DNA of 64,000 nt from CAILZL01 sp050248275 (lineage in GTDB: Bacteria; Pseudomonadota; Gammaproteobacteria; Steroidobacterales; Steroidobacteraceae), in assembly GCA_050248275.1 (NCBI GenBank), contig JBFWSR010000006.1:62001-126000 (forward strand), in the 5' to 3' direction. Below, in pieces: positions 44,449 to 52,981 of the stretch. The notes beneath the pieces were generated by a model. That model was not told the origin of the DNA. It saw nothing but the letters and a program-made list of their open reading frames with translations, and made no database searches. Position numbers and translations under genes: made by a program. The stretch's first letter is position 1. Every line of letters starts with the position of its first letter.

Positions 44449-45149
44449 GGCTGTGCTCCGCCGGCAGCCGGTCTGGCTTTCTTGTCGGCATTCAATCGAC
44501 TGCTGAGTTCCTTGATCCAGCCTGACACCTTGGCATCGGGCGCATCGAGCAATGACTGGTAGCGCTCATACTGCTGCAATGCCGATTCCGGTTGTTGCAG
44601 GTACAGGTCATACAGGACGCCCAGATTCAGATGCGCAGCAGGATAAGTCTCGTCAGCCGCAATGGCCGCCTGATAAGCGGCTTCTGCTTCCTTGAAACGG
44701 CCGAGATAGCGGTAGCTGACGCCCAGGTAATTGTTGGCTGCTGTCGATCTGGCGTCACGTTCCAACGCTTGCTGAAACAGTTTCGCAGCCGCGTCATAGC
44801 GACCGCCCTTGAGTTCAATCAACCCCAGGTTGATCAGTGGACCGGCAAACGCCGGATAACCTGCCGCCAGTTGCTGCAACTGCTGCGTGGCAGAGGCGGT
44901 TTGTCCGGCTCTGAGCAGCAGCAAAGCTTTATCAAACTGCTGCTGCGCCTCGGCCGGAACCACGGCGGCTGCCGGCGCAGCAGACGCAACTGTTTCGGGC
45001 ACCCTGACAATGGGCGTCATACCCCTCGGTGCAGCGCCAGATGACAGTGCACAGGCGCTCAACAGCATCGTCACCGACAACAGCGCCGGGGCCTTGAATG
45101 CAGATGTCAGAACAGCGGATAACTGCTGCCGATTCAAGTTCAGGCACAT
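44445..45149 (-). CDS. TPR lipoprotein
   Basis: A 234-residue lipoprotein: hydrophobic segment and lipobox LLSAC (about Cys33). At least three tetratricopeptide repeats follow (about 75-200; PLINLGLIELKGGRYDAAAKLFQQAL, AANNYLGVSYRYLGRFKEAEAAYQAAI, AHLNLGVLYDLYLQQPESALQQYERY). It would be an outer-membrane-anchored scaffold facing the TonB-like protein. Its start codon abuts the stop of the 940-residue gene upstream with no spacer. Confidence 0.88.
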   Translation of the reverse strand: MCLNLNRQQLSAVLTSAFKAPALLSVTMLLSACALSSGAAPRGMTPIVRVPETVASAAPAAAVVPAEAQQQFDKALLLLRAGQTASATQQLQQLAAGYPAFAGPLINLGLIELKGGRYDAAAKLFQQALERDARSTAANNYLGVSYRYLGRFKEAEAAYQAAIAADETYPAAHLNLGVLYDLYLQQPESALQQYERYQSLLDAPDAKVSGWIKELSSRLNADKKARPAAGGAQP

Positions 45150-47972
45150 CTAGAGGCCACTCACATAATCTTCGCTTAATTCATTTCTGGCATAGCGCGC
45201 CGGCACCAGTTTCGCCAGCACGGCATAGCTCTTCTTGACCCATTCATCGTAAATGCCGCTGCCGGCACGCTGCACATTGCTTTGATGCAGGCTGATGGCC
45301 TTCTCTTCAAAAGGAAACGCCTGTTCTTCAAGCAATACGTTGTACTGCTCCAGTGCATCGGCATCGAGATTCCCTGGCCGTTCCGAAGCCAGCATATCGG
45401 CACCCATCTGCCGATAGAGTTCGGCAATGCTGAAAGTTGCTTCAGTGGTCACTTCCGCCACCTTGTAATCCAGCGCCTGGCTGTAGATGGCCAATGCTTC
45501 TTCCATGGCTGTACGTTTGAGCTTCAACGACTTGGCCAGCGGCGTGGTCAGCTTGAGGGCGGTGAAACTGGCTACGCTCGGTTGGGCAATCACCAGCGTG
45601 GCCCGTGCCGCCAGATATCTGCTGCGATCGGTTCTTGCAGAACCGGCATTTTTATCGGCCAGAATGACTTCCCGCAGCCAGCGTTGTTCGGTGACATTAT
45701 CCTTGGCAGTTGCCGCCAGTTCGGCAAGATGCTGTCGTGCTTCCATCGCGGCATCGAAAGGCTGTGGATATTGCGTCACATAGCTGCCATAAGCAGCGGC
45801 GGCCTTGATTGCCGCACCGGCCTGTCCCTTGTGTGCCGCCTGCAAATACAGCTCGGCAGCCTGTGACAGCGCCACACGACGAACTTCGGGAGTTTCTTCG
45901 TGCCGCGCAGCGATACGTTCGTATTCGCTGGCAGCATCCATGTTGCGGCCGGTTTCCTGATAGCCGACAGCCAGTTTCTTGCTCACATCCGCATCCAGTT
46001 CATGTCCGGGATGCACGCGCCGGAACTGTTCCAGCACGGCGATGGCTCGTGGCCAGTTATTCTGTGTGATCAACACGGTGGCAGCGTCAAACTCGGCATT
46101 GGCGCTGATCTTCGAACTGGGGGCCAATGCCACCACGCGCAGGAAATCATCCACCGCTCCGGAGTCATTGCCTGCATTCTGCTTGGCTTCGGCCTGCTTG
46201 TAGATGCTCGCCGCAATACGATCATTGATGGCGGCCAGATCCGGATCGTTGGCCGGCAGCAACTGGCGCACATTGAGATAGGCCGCTTCAGCTTCGGAAT
46301 AACGCGCCAGATCGAACAACGAATGCGCCATCAGGGTCGTCGCAGTACGACGTTGCTTGAGATCGGCGGGCGGTTGGCGCTCCAGCAATTGCCTGGCCAC
46401 TTCAATGGTGCGCCCGGACTCGTTCAGCGCAAACAGATCTTCAGTTGCTTTGGTCAGCACAGGCGCGGCCTGCGGGTCAGCCGGAAAACTGGTGGCAAAC
46501 ATGACGGCGCTATCAATGAACTTGCGATGCCAGGTTGCCCTGGCCGGGCCATTGAGCGTCGGTTCATATTTCTGATAGGCCACCAGCGCCGCATAACCGG
46601 CTGTCGCAGACTTGGCATGTGCCGGGTAGTCATACGCCGTGCGTTCGTATTCCTGCGTGGCATCGGCATAACGGCCGGCATCAAACAACAGCTCGGCCAG
46701 CAGATAGCGATTGTTTGCCGCAGCGGCATCTTTCGGGAATGAATCCAGCAGGCTGCGATACCAGTGCGTCGCGGCGTCATAATCTTCGGGCTTTTTGCTC
46801 TTGCCGGCCTGGGCATGATAGTACTGGGCGAGATCCTGCAGATTGCTCTGCAATTGCGTCGCCACTTCGGGCGCATCGCTACGCTGCCGATTTTTCCAGA
46901 ACGGCATGTTGAACGCATAACGTTCGACAAATTCCTGCTTGGCTTCCAACACACGAGCCGCAAAGCCGCCTTTCTGGTAAGCATCGATGGCGCGCGCCTG
47001 CAGCGTCGGCGCCTGACGCGCATCCGGCTTGCGCTCGGCAAACGCAGTGAAGGCCTGCGCCGCATCCTGATAGCGCTCCTTTTCCAGGTACAGCTCACCC
47101 AGGCTGCTGTACATGAGATAGGCGTAGGCAGGATCGCCATGCTTGTTGAGCATGGCGCCCAGGCTGGCGGGACCCTCTTCATCGGAAGCCATCACTGACA
47201 GTACATGCAAGGTGTCATCCGCCAGTTCCTGTTCAGGGCGCGACAACGCATTCATGTCGCGTAACTGTTTGTCCTTGAGCAGCAGGCGATCCAGTCCCTT
47301 GAGGAAACTGGCCGCACTGTCGTCTGCCTTGCCTTGCTTGAACAGGGCCCAGCCTTGCTTGTACAGGCCCTGATCGTAAAACGCCGTTGTTTCATCCAGC
47401 CTGACCACGGCCGCATAGGCTTTTGCCGATTCCGCATAGCGTTTGCCGCTGAACAGGATTTCACCGCGACGGAACTGAGCTTCACCCACCCAGCGCGATT
47501 GGGGATATTGCGTCACCAGCTTGTCGAGTGTCGCCAGGGCATTGGGCAGCTTGCCGGCCGCTTCATAGGCGCGCGACAACTGATACAGCACCGCATCGCT
47601 GCTTGCGTATTGCGGATAGGCCTTCAGCAAATTTTCGTACAGCTCAATTGATTCATTCAGCTGTTTGGTAGTCAGCGTTTCACTGGTGCCGCTGGAAAAC
47701 AGGTTTTCATTCGTCTCGATATTAAGGTCGCCGAGACGGCGCATGGCTTCAACACGTAATTGCGGACTGGCATTCTGCAATTCGAGAAAACGGCGGTAGG
47801 CGGCGGCGGCCTGCTCTGGCGTAACGCCATTGACGGTCTGCGGCGTCACTTCCACCTTGCGACCGGCCAGATCCTTGAGCGTTCCGGTCGGCTTGTTCTT
47901 GTCAACCGCCCATGCCGGCAATGTCAACAACGCACTCACAGCAACGCAGAGAAGACGGGATGACTGCTTCAT
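45150..47972 (-). CDS. Large periplasmic TPR protein
   Basis: A 940-residue exported protein (signal peptide SSRLLCVAVSALLTLPAWAVD). It is built almost entirely of tetratricopeptide-like helical repeats, for example VLYQLSRAYEAAGKLPNALATLDKL and LYKQGWALFKQGKADDSAASF. The shape resembles the TPR scaffolds of TonB2/TtpC-type and gliding-motility systems. No enzymatic motif is visible. Its ATG overlaps the preceding TPR gene by 4 bp, and the next gene begins right at its stop. Confidence 0.85.
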   Translation of the reverse strand: MKQSSRLLCVAVSALLTLPAWAVDKNKPTGTLKDLAGRKVEVTPQTVNGVTPEQAAAAYRRFLELQNASPQLRVEAMRRLGDLNIETNENLFSSGTSETLTTKQLNESIELYENLLKAYPQYASSDAVLYQLSRAYEAAGKLPNALATLDKLVTQYPQSRWVGEAQFRRGEILFSGKRYAESAKAYAAVVRLDETTAFYDQGLYKQGWALFKQGKADDSAASFLKGLDRLLLKDKQLRDMNALSRPEQELADDTLHVLSVMASDEEGPASLGAMLNKHGDPAYAYLMYSSLGELYLEKERYQDAAQAFTAFAERKPDARQAPTLQARAIDAYQKGGFAARVLEAKQEFVERYAFNMPFWKNRQRSDAPEVATQLQSNLQDLAQYYHAQAGKSKKPEDYDAATHWYRSLLDSFPKDAAAANNRYLLAELLFDAGRYADATQEYERTAYDYPAHAKSATAGYAALVAYQKYEPTLNGPARATWHRKFIDSAVMFATSFPADPQAAPVLTKATEDLFALNESGRTIEVARQLLERQPPADLKQRRTATTLMAHSLFDLARYSEAEAAYLNVRQLLPANDPDLAAINDRIAASIYKQAEAKQNAGNDSGAVDDFLRVVALAPSSKISANAEFDAATVLITQNNWPRAIAVLEQFRRVHPGHELDADVSKKLAVGYQETGRNMDAASEYERIAARHEETPEVRRVALSQAAELYLQAAHKGQAGAAIKAAAAYGSYVTQYPQPFDAAMEARQHLAELAATAKDNVTEQRWLREVILADKNAGSARTDRSRYLAARATLVIAQPSVASFTALKLTTPLAKSLKLKRTAMEEALAIYSQALDYKVAEVTTEATFSIAELYRQMGADMLASERPGNLDADALEQYNVLLEEQAFPFEEKAISLHQSNVQRAGSGIYDEWVKKSYAVLAKLVPARYARNELSEDYVSGL

Positions 47973-49924
47973 GGCGTCACCTCGCTCGGCTCAGATGCTG
48001 CGGGCTGTGCGACATGTTTGTCCGCAGCGCGATCGTAGATGGACGCCAGGGCAAATTGCGCCTGCAAGGTGTATTGCGACAGACGTTGCTTCTGTTGTTC
48101 CAGTTGCTGCACAGCCAGTTGCGCCAGGTATTCGGATTGCGCCGCGCCGACTGACTGACAACGCTCTATCAGCGTATTCAGACGCGGCGTCAGGCCGGCA
48201 ACACGCGCGGCAAACTCTTCGTTGCGCAGCGGCACCTGTTCACGGGCGCGCTCCACCAATGTGTGTCGCCGGCGTGCTTCCTTGGTGGCGACGGCCAGCT
48301 CCCGCATCTCTTTCTTCTGGCGCCACAGACGAGCCTTGTAACTGGCATTCATGTCCCAGTACAGCACACCCCGCATCAAGCGAGTCTTGTCCTGCATCTC
48401 GGCAACAGCAACATCGCTGGCATCGGCATGCCGCAATGCGTCTTCCAATGCAGTCACACGGCGCCAGTTGGCCTGTTCACTCGTAGTCGCCAGAGTCACC
48501 GCATCTTCCTGTTGTTCGACAGCATTCAGACGCGCTTCCAGTTCCAGCGTCTGGGCTTCAAGGCCATCTACATCCACCACATCCAGCGCCTTGCGCATGA
48601 CTTCAGTGCGTTGCATGAATGCCAGCCTGCGAGTGTCCAGAATATCCTGGAACGCCGACATGCTCTGGTTCCAGTTATCCAGATTGTGCTGCATGACCTT
48701 CAGGTCACGGTAATTCTTGAGCGCCTCCTGAAAGACATTGGACGCCAGCAGGTCATAGAGATAACGGGTTTCCGGCGCATCGGGCAGGTTATGCAATTGC
48801 CAATACCAGCCGGATTGCTCGGCGCTGTCGTTTTCCAGCACGGTCTTCAACAACGACCCGTTGCGAATGGCGGCAATCGATTCATCCAGACGCAGGCTTT
48901 CCTGACGGAATGAATCAATCGCGAAATTGTAATACTCGGCAGCCTGGGCATCCGCATTCAGTTGCGCATAGGCATAAGGAATGGCCAGGTAAGCCTCCTG
49001 TACGGCCGCATCCAGCAAATCGCGCTGCTTCAACTCCAGCCAGGGAGCCAGCGCCTCCTGATACTTGCCGGCGCTGGATTGCGCCCAGCCCAGACCCAGC
49101 AACGCCTTGTTCGACTGCGGACCATTCAGACGCACGCGTTGCAGCACTTGCTCGGCATCAGCAGAGCGACCCTGCTTCAGCCAGGTAAATCCCAATGCGA
49201 GATTGGCTTTGTCACGCAAGGCTAATAACTCCGCCGAGCTGGATTCGAGCTGCCCGACGCGATTCAATAACACTGCCGCCTCATCGATACGTTCCTGACG
49301 CACCAACGCCACGCCCAGGTTAAAACGCGCATACGCCAGCCAGCTGTCGCTGACCTGCTGGCCAGTACCGCCTTCAAAGGACTGCAAGGCAGCAATGGCT
49401 TCCTCGAAGCGCCCCTGATTCAACAATACCTGTGCGAACAGCATGTTCCTTTCGGCATTCAATTCCTGTGGCAGATCACCCTGAATCGATCGCAAGGCGT
49501 GTTCTGCATCAGTCAGGTAGCCACGTTGATACCAGAGTTTGGCCAGATAGAACCAGGCCCGGTTGCGCACATTGAGCGCGACATTGTCATTGAGCAAGGC
49601 CTGGAAAATCCGTCCTGCTTCAGTGTGCTGCCCTAAAGACAAATACAGGGCGCCCTTGATCAGCTCCGCTTCAGTTTGATGGTTCGGCACACGTCCCAGG
49701 GAAGTGGCTGCATCCAGATGGACCAGGGAACGAAAGTAATCATCCTGGTAAAAATAGAACAAGGCATCGCCATAATAGAGATCGCGCACCGGTTGCGGCA
49801 CGCTCATCAAGGGTGCAGCAGCCGGTTTGGCCGCGACCGCGGGAATTGCCGCCATTGCCAGGCCAACACCGCCGAGCAGCGCAACGCAATGATTCAAGCG
49901 GATTGTTCTCAGGCGCATCGTCAT
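47969..49924 (-). CDS. Periplasmic TPR and coiled-coil protein
   Basis: About 651 residues from the ATG at 49924 (an in-frame ATG at 49948 overlaps the preceding gene and has no room for a ribosome site). Signal peptide near residues 12-32 (VALLGGVGLAMAAIPAVAA). The first half has TPR-type repeats (DALFYFYQDDYFRSLVHLDAAT, NRAWFYLAKLWYQRGYLTDAEHAL). The second half (about 410-600) is long helices with heptad character (VDGLEAQTLELEARLNAVEQQEDAV). Function unknown; part of the ExbB-linked cluster. Confidence 0.85.
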   Translation of the reverse strand: MTMRLRTIRLNHCVALLGGVGLAMAAIPAVAAKPAAAPLMSVPQPVRDLYYGDALFYFYQDDYFRSLVHLDAATSLGRVPNHQTEAELIKGALYLSLGQHTEAGRIFQALLNDNVALNVRNRAWFYLAKLWYQRGYLTDAEHALRSIQGDLPQELNAERNMLFAQVLLNQGRFEEAIAALQSFEGGTGQQVSDSWLAYARFNLGVALVRQERIDEAAVLLNRVGQLESSSAELLALRDKANLALGFTWLKQGRSADAEQVLQRVRLNGPQSNKALLGLGWAQSSAGKYQEALAPWLELKQRDLLDAAVQEAYLAIPYAYAQLNADAQAAEYYNFAIDSFRQESLRLDESIAAIRNGSLLKTVLENDSAEQSGWYWQLHNLPDAPETRYLYDLLASNVFQEALKNYRDLKVMQHNLDNWNQSMSAFQDILDTRRLAFMQRTEVMRKALDVVDVDGLEAQTLELEARLNAVEQQEDAVTLATTSEQANWRRVTALEDALRHADASDVAVAEMQDKTRLMRGVLYWDMNASYKARLWRQKKEMRELAVATKEARRRHTLVERAREQVPLRNEEFAARVAGLTPRLNTLIERCQSVGAAQSEYLAQLAVQQLEQQKQRLSQYTLQAQFALASIYDRAADKHVAQPAASEPSEVTP

Positions 49925-49938
49925 GACAAGCTCAATGC

Positions 49939-50496
49939 TTATTCCCATTCCTTGACGATGAATTCCGGCTGTTCTTTTACCTGCTTGTCGCTGATCTTGA
50001 GTTCCAGATATTTAGCGCCTACGCCCTTGCTGAACTTGAGTGTCGCGCCGCGTTTGTAATCGCGCTGGTTCGGTCCCTTGCCGGTGAAGAAGGCAATCAA
50101 TTCATGCTCGCCCGCCTTCAGGTTACCGACATACAGACGCTGTACCCCGCCCTTGAGCAAAGCCTGGGTTTCGCGTGCGGTATACAGGTAATTGGATACA
50201 TCCTTGTTGTCCATCCGCAGAGTGACGGTATCCAGACCGAAAAAAGCCCCCACGTCCATGGACAGGAACACGGCCACCTGTGTATCCGCCGGATAAAGCA
50301 ATTCTTCTTCCAGCACGAACAACTCACGATTCAGGTCCAGCACATCCTTCTTCAAAGTCTGCACATCCTGATCCAGCGTCTTGAATTCGGCTGTGGCCGC
50401 GGACTGCGGTTGCACATCCTGAGCCCATGCAGAGGTGGCGCCCAGAGTCATGAGCAGCAGCAAGATTGAAATCACACGCGTCATATACTTGTTCAT
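49939..50496 (-). CDS. Periplasmic coiled-coil protein of the ExbB/TPR cluster
   Basis: A 185-residue protein with a signal peptide (ISILLLLMTLGATSAWAQ). A coiled coil follows (about 38-66, FKTLDQDVQTLKKDVLDLNRELFVLEEELL). A C-terminal beta domain contains VAVFLSMDVGAFFGLDTVTLRMDN and a GEHELIAFFTGKG stretch that resembles Ig-like or PEGA-like folds. The family is conserved beside such TPR/ExbB clusters but I know no function. It overlaps no catalytic motif. Confidence 0.8.
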   Translation of the reverse strand: MNKYMTRVISILLLLMTLGATSAWAQDVQPQSAATAEFKTLDQDVQTLKKDVLDLNRELFVLEEELLYPADTQVAVFLSMDVGAFFGLDTVTLRMDNKDVSNYLYTARETQALLKGGVQRLYVGNLKAGEHELIAFFTGKGPNQRDYKRGATLKFSKGVGAKYLELKISDKQVKEQPEFIVKEWE

Positions 50497-50525
50497 GTTC
50501 GGTTAGTCCCGGCAGTCCAGTTCGT

Positions 50526-51065
50526 TCATTCGTTCAGCAACTGGCGCAGTTGTTCGGTAATCAGCAGTTCCTGACCGCGCTCGAACCCGGCATGGGTGTA
50601 GCGCAAACGACCGTCACGATCTATCAATACCAGCAAGGGCATTGACTTCAGGTTGAATTGACTGCTGGCTGACTTGTAGGTATCCACCAGCACTGGAAAG
50701 TTGAGCGCCAAGCTATGCGCCATGGCCGCCGCCTGTTCTTCGGTATCATCAACATCAATACCCAGGGTCACCAGCCCGGCGCTGCCATATTTGGCATGCA
50801 CTTCGTTCAAGGCCTGCATGGCCTGACGGCAATCCCCGCACCATCGGGCCCAGAATCCCAACAACACCACATTCCCGCGGTATTCGGAAAGCCGAAGGTT
50901 GTCACCATTGAGTGAGCGCAATGCAAAGTCCGGGGCGACGGCATATGTGGTCACCGGTTCAGGCGTTTGAGCGACAGATACGGCCGACAGGCTTAATACC
51001 GTCCCTGTCAGCAACGCCCAACGTAAAAAGAAGCTCGAACTCTTTGATGTGATGGAATCGAACAA
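50526..51065 (-). CDS. TlpA/ResA-like thioredoxin
   Basis: A 179-residue exported redoxin. N-terminal signal or anchor (WALLTGTVLSLSAVSVAQ), then the AhpC/TSA-Redoxin fold with FALRSLNGDNLRLSEYRGNVVLLGFWARWCGDCRQAMQ; the active site is CGDC rather than CPxC. LVTLGIDVDDTEEQ and SMPLLVLIDRDGRLRYTHAGF complete the family. It is the first gene of the ten-gene minus-strand cluster, 30 bp ahead of the coiled-coil gene, and might keep cysteines of envelope partners reduced. Confidence 0.88.
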   Translation of the reverse strand: MFDSITSKSSSFFLRWALLTGTVLSLSAVSVAQTPEPVTTYAVAPDFALRSLNGDNLRLSEYRGNVVLLGFWARWCGDCRQAMQALNEVHAKYGSAGLVTLGIDVDDTEEQAAAMAHSLALNFPVLVDTYKSASSQFNLKSMPLLVLIDRDGRLRYTHAGFERGQELLITEQLRQLLNE

Positions 51066-51451
51066 ATTTCAGACCTTTCAGAATGCAAGGCAGCGCGGCA
51101 GCACAAAATCAGCCAGTTGTGAAACAACCTGGTTACTCGCCAGTCTTCGAGACTGTCGGTATTCAGGACATTTCGCAAAATGTCGTGAAATACCGGCAAC
51201 CTCCCACCGGCCGGCAGTGTGCAGTTATGTCTACAGGTAAGGATGTGAAGACATGCACAGAATGGGGCGCCGCGTTAGGGGAAAAGCAAGGATGATGCAC
51301 GGTATGGTGGACGCTGCGACATAAAGAAAGGCGATGACTTGAAGTCATCGCCTGCAAGAGCGGCCTTCGTCAGATCAACCTGATGAGAAGCCGTGGCGAC
51401 GCTGAAACGGGTCCAGCCTGCGCCCCTGGATAGAAGCGCGGAATCAGCTCA
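51066..51451. other. Intergenic region upstream of the ten-gene cluster
   Basis: 386 bp. No gene is supported. It should contain the promoter of the minus-strand cluster that begins at 51065, which I could not pin down, and it ends with the terminator of the small secreted-protein gene (51329-51353). Confidence 0.5.
51321..51353 (-). terminator. Rho-independent terminator of the small secreted-protein gene
   Basis: A perfect 11-bp stem (51329-51339 with 51343-51353) with a 3-nt loop. On the minus strand it is followed by TTCTTTAT. It lies 99 bp beyond the stop at 51452. Confidence 0.75.
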
Positions 51452-51679
51452 TCAGATCGGAGCCTTGGGCGCTACATAGGTCGATGACGGCCAGTAACGG
51501 TATTTGGCTTGCAATACCTCACGCTGCCCGGCGGTCAGGTTTTCCACGGAAACTACCCCGAACTCGCCAGAGCCAGCAACCGCAGAGTCTGTTACTGCGT
51601 TAGGTTGATCGGACTTGCCGATAGCGCTCGCCGCCACCACGATGCAAATCCCGACAGTGAATGTAACTGTGCGTTTCAT
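51452..51679 (-). CDS. Small secreted protein
   Basis: A 75-residue protein with a signal peptide (RTVTFTVGICIVVAASAIG). The short mature part contains FGVVSVENLTAGQREVLQAKYRYWPSSTYVAP. AGGAG lies 8 nt before the ATG. It is 24 bp downstream of the repeat-protein gene on the same strand, so the two are probably cotranscribed and end at the terminator near 51340. No family recognised. Possibly a peptide signal or envelope factor; this is a guess. Confidence 0.7.
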   Translation of the reverse strand: MKRTVTFTVGICIVVAASAIGKSDQPNAVTDSAVAGSGEFGVVSVENLTAGQREVLQAKYRYWPSSTYVAPKAPI

Positions 51680-51703
51680 GACATTGCTCCTGGTGGTAAG
51701 TAA

Positions 51704-52042
51704 TTAGGCCAATGCGGTTTCAGCGTTCACGCGTGGCAACTTGGGAAACACGATTCCATCCGCCAATGTCGCCTCAGCGTTCACGCGTGGCAGCTTGGGA
51801 AACACGATTCCATCCGCCAATGTCGCCTCAGCGTTCACGCGTGGCAACTTGGGAAACACGATTCCATCCGCCAATGTCGCCTCAGCGTTCACGCGTGGCA
51901 ACTTGGGAAACACGATTCCATCCGCCAATGTCGCCTCAGCGTTCACGCGTGGCAACTTGGGAAACACGATTCCATCCGCCAAGACGGTGCCGGAAACCAA
52001 AACTGCAGAAATTAAATAAAACATAAACAATGACTTACACAT
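51704..52042 (-). CDS. Secreted protein of five tandem 18-residue repeats
   Basis: A 112-residue protein starting at an ATG with GGAGGAG 4-10 nt upstream (52042). A signal peptide (KSLFMFYLISAVLVSGTVLA) is followed by five tandem copies of ADGIVFPKLPRVNAEATL (the last ends AETALA). The DNA copies are almost identical, implying recent expansion. Each unit carries a Pro-rich, Lys/Arg-containing core. It could be a multi-core precursor peptide or a repetitive envelope protein; no maturation enzyme gene is adjacent. The ECF sigma factor gene is divergent from it. Confidence 0.75.
   Translation of the reverse strand: MCKSLFMFYLISAVLVSGTVLADGIVFPKLPRVNAEATLADGIVFPKLPRVNAEATLADGIVFPKLPRVNAEATLADGIVFPKLPRVNAEATLADGIVFPKLPRVNAETALA
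51721..51982. repeat. 54-bp tandem repeat, five copies
   Basis: Units begin at 51721, 51775, 51829, 51883 and 51937, exactly 54 bp (18 codons) apart. The second copy differs from the others at about one base (GGCAGCTTGG versus GGCAACTTGG); the fifth diverges after 51980. Confidence 0.95.
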
Positions 52043-52348
52043 AACTCCTCCGGTAAATTGATTGATATTAGTGACCGCTACCACGCGCTCATTCTTTGCA
52101 TAAGCGATACCGAAATGAGAAACCAATCACGCTTGTGGGAGTTTTCAGGGAAATTCAGGCGAGCGCTTAGGAACCAGACAGGCTCGGTCGGAAATAGCTT
52201 TTTGACCGGCAAAATCAGCCTTTCGGATGTTTCCTGTCCACTTGCCCGCCAGAATCGGGACAAGACAGAGCTGACCTGGATGCTCTTGCATGTCACAATG
52301 TCACCAGAATCACTTGAACTGAGTTCAACAAGTCACTGATTAGCAGGC
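52043..52348. other. Divergent promoter region, repeat-protein gene and sigma factor
   Basis: 306 bp between the repeat-protein start (minus) and the ECF sigma factor start (plus). No gene supported. Likely holds both promoters; I could not assign -35/-10 elements with confidence. Confidence 0.45.
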
Positions 52349-52981
52349 ATGTACGTAACTCCCTTGCCCATCTCAGCGATCAATCCAGACGGTGGCCCTA
52401 CCCAAAACCGGCAGGCAGTGACACGGCTGCTATCCGCATGGCGCGCCGGTGACAACAACGCGTTGCAACAGTTAACGCCCTTGGTCTATGAAGAATTGAG
52501 ATTGCTGGCGCATCGCTACATGCGTCGTGAAAGAAGCAGCCATACTTTGCAGGCGACGGCAGTAGTTCATGAAGCCTTTGTCCGCATGGTTGACTTGAAT
52601 GTGGCCTGGCAGGACCGGACGCATTTTTATGCCGTGGCCGCCACGCTGATGCGCCGCATTCTGGTCGATCACGCCAAAAGCAGATTACGCGCCAAACGAG
52701 GCGGCTCTGCCCACATCCACAGTCTTGATGCTTATGACTTCCCGCCAGTCGCCGCCGGCCCTTATGACGTACTGGACATCGATGAAACCCTGAACCAACT
52801 GGCACAGGTGGACACGCGGCTGGCGCGTACCGTGGAATGGCACTATTTCGGCGGACTGACCTGCCCTGAAATCGCCGCCATGCAGGGCATTTCGGAAGCC
52901 ACTGTGCACCGTGACTTGCGGCTGGCCAAGGCCTGGATGCTCAAGGAATTGCGCCCCAACACCGCCGGCGCCCCTGCATGA
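52349..52981 (+). CDS. ECF-type RNA polymerase sigma factor
   Basis: A 210-residue sigma-70 family factor of the subgroup linked to Ser/Thr kinases. Region 2: YEELRLLAHRYMRRERSSHTLQATAVVHEAFVRMV, HFYAVAATLMRRILVDHAKSRLRAKRGG. Region 4: VDTRLARTVEWHYFGGLTCPEIAAMQGISEATVHRDLRLAKAWM (helix-turn-helix). The stop overlaps the ATG of the kinase (ATGA, 52978-52981), so the pair is coupled. This pairing suggests that kinase signalling controls sigma activity, an inference from organisation. Confidence 0.93.
   Translation: MYVTPLPISAINPDGGPTQNRQAVTRLLSAWRAGDNNALQQLTPLVYEELRLLAHRYMRRERSSHTLQATAVVHEAFVRMVDLNVAWQDRTHFYAVAATLMRRILVDHAKSRLRAKRGGSAHIHSLDAYDFPPVAAGPYDVLDIDETLNQLAQVDTRLARTVEWHYFGGLTCPEIAAMQGISEATVHRDLRLAKAWMLKELRPNTAGAPA

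Noticed and set aside
51721..51982. CRISPR array at the 54-bp repeats
   Set aside because: The repeats are contiguous with no spacers and encode a repeated peptide in frame.
51712..52026. Long open frames on the plus strand over the tandem repeat
   Set aside because: A 54-bp period keeps all frames open once one is open; only the minus-strand frame has a signal peptide and a strong ribosome site.
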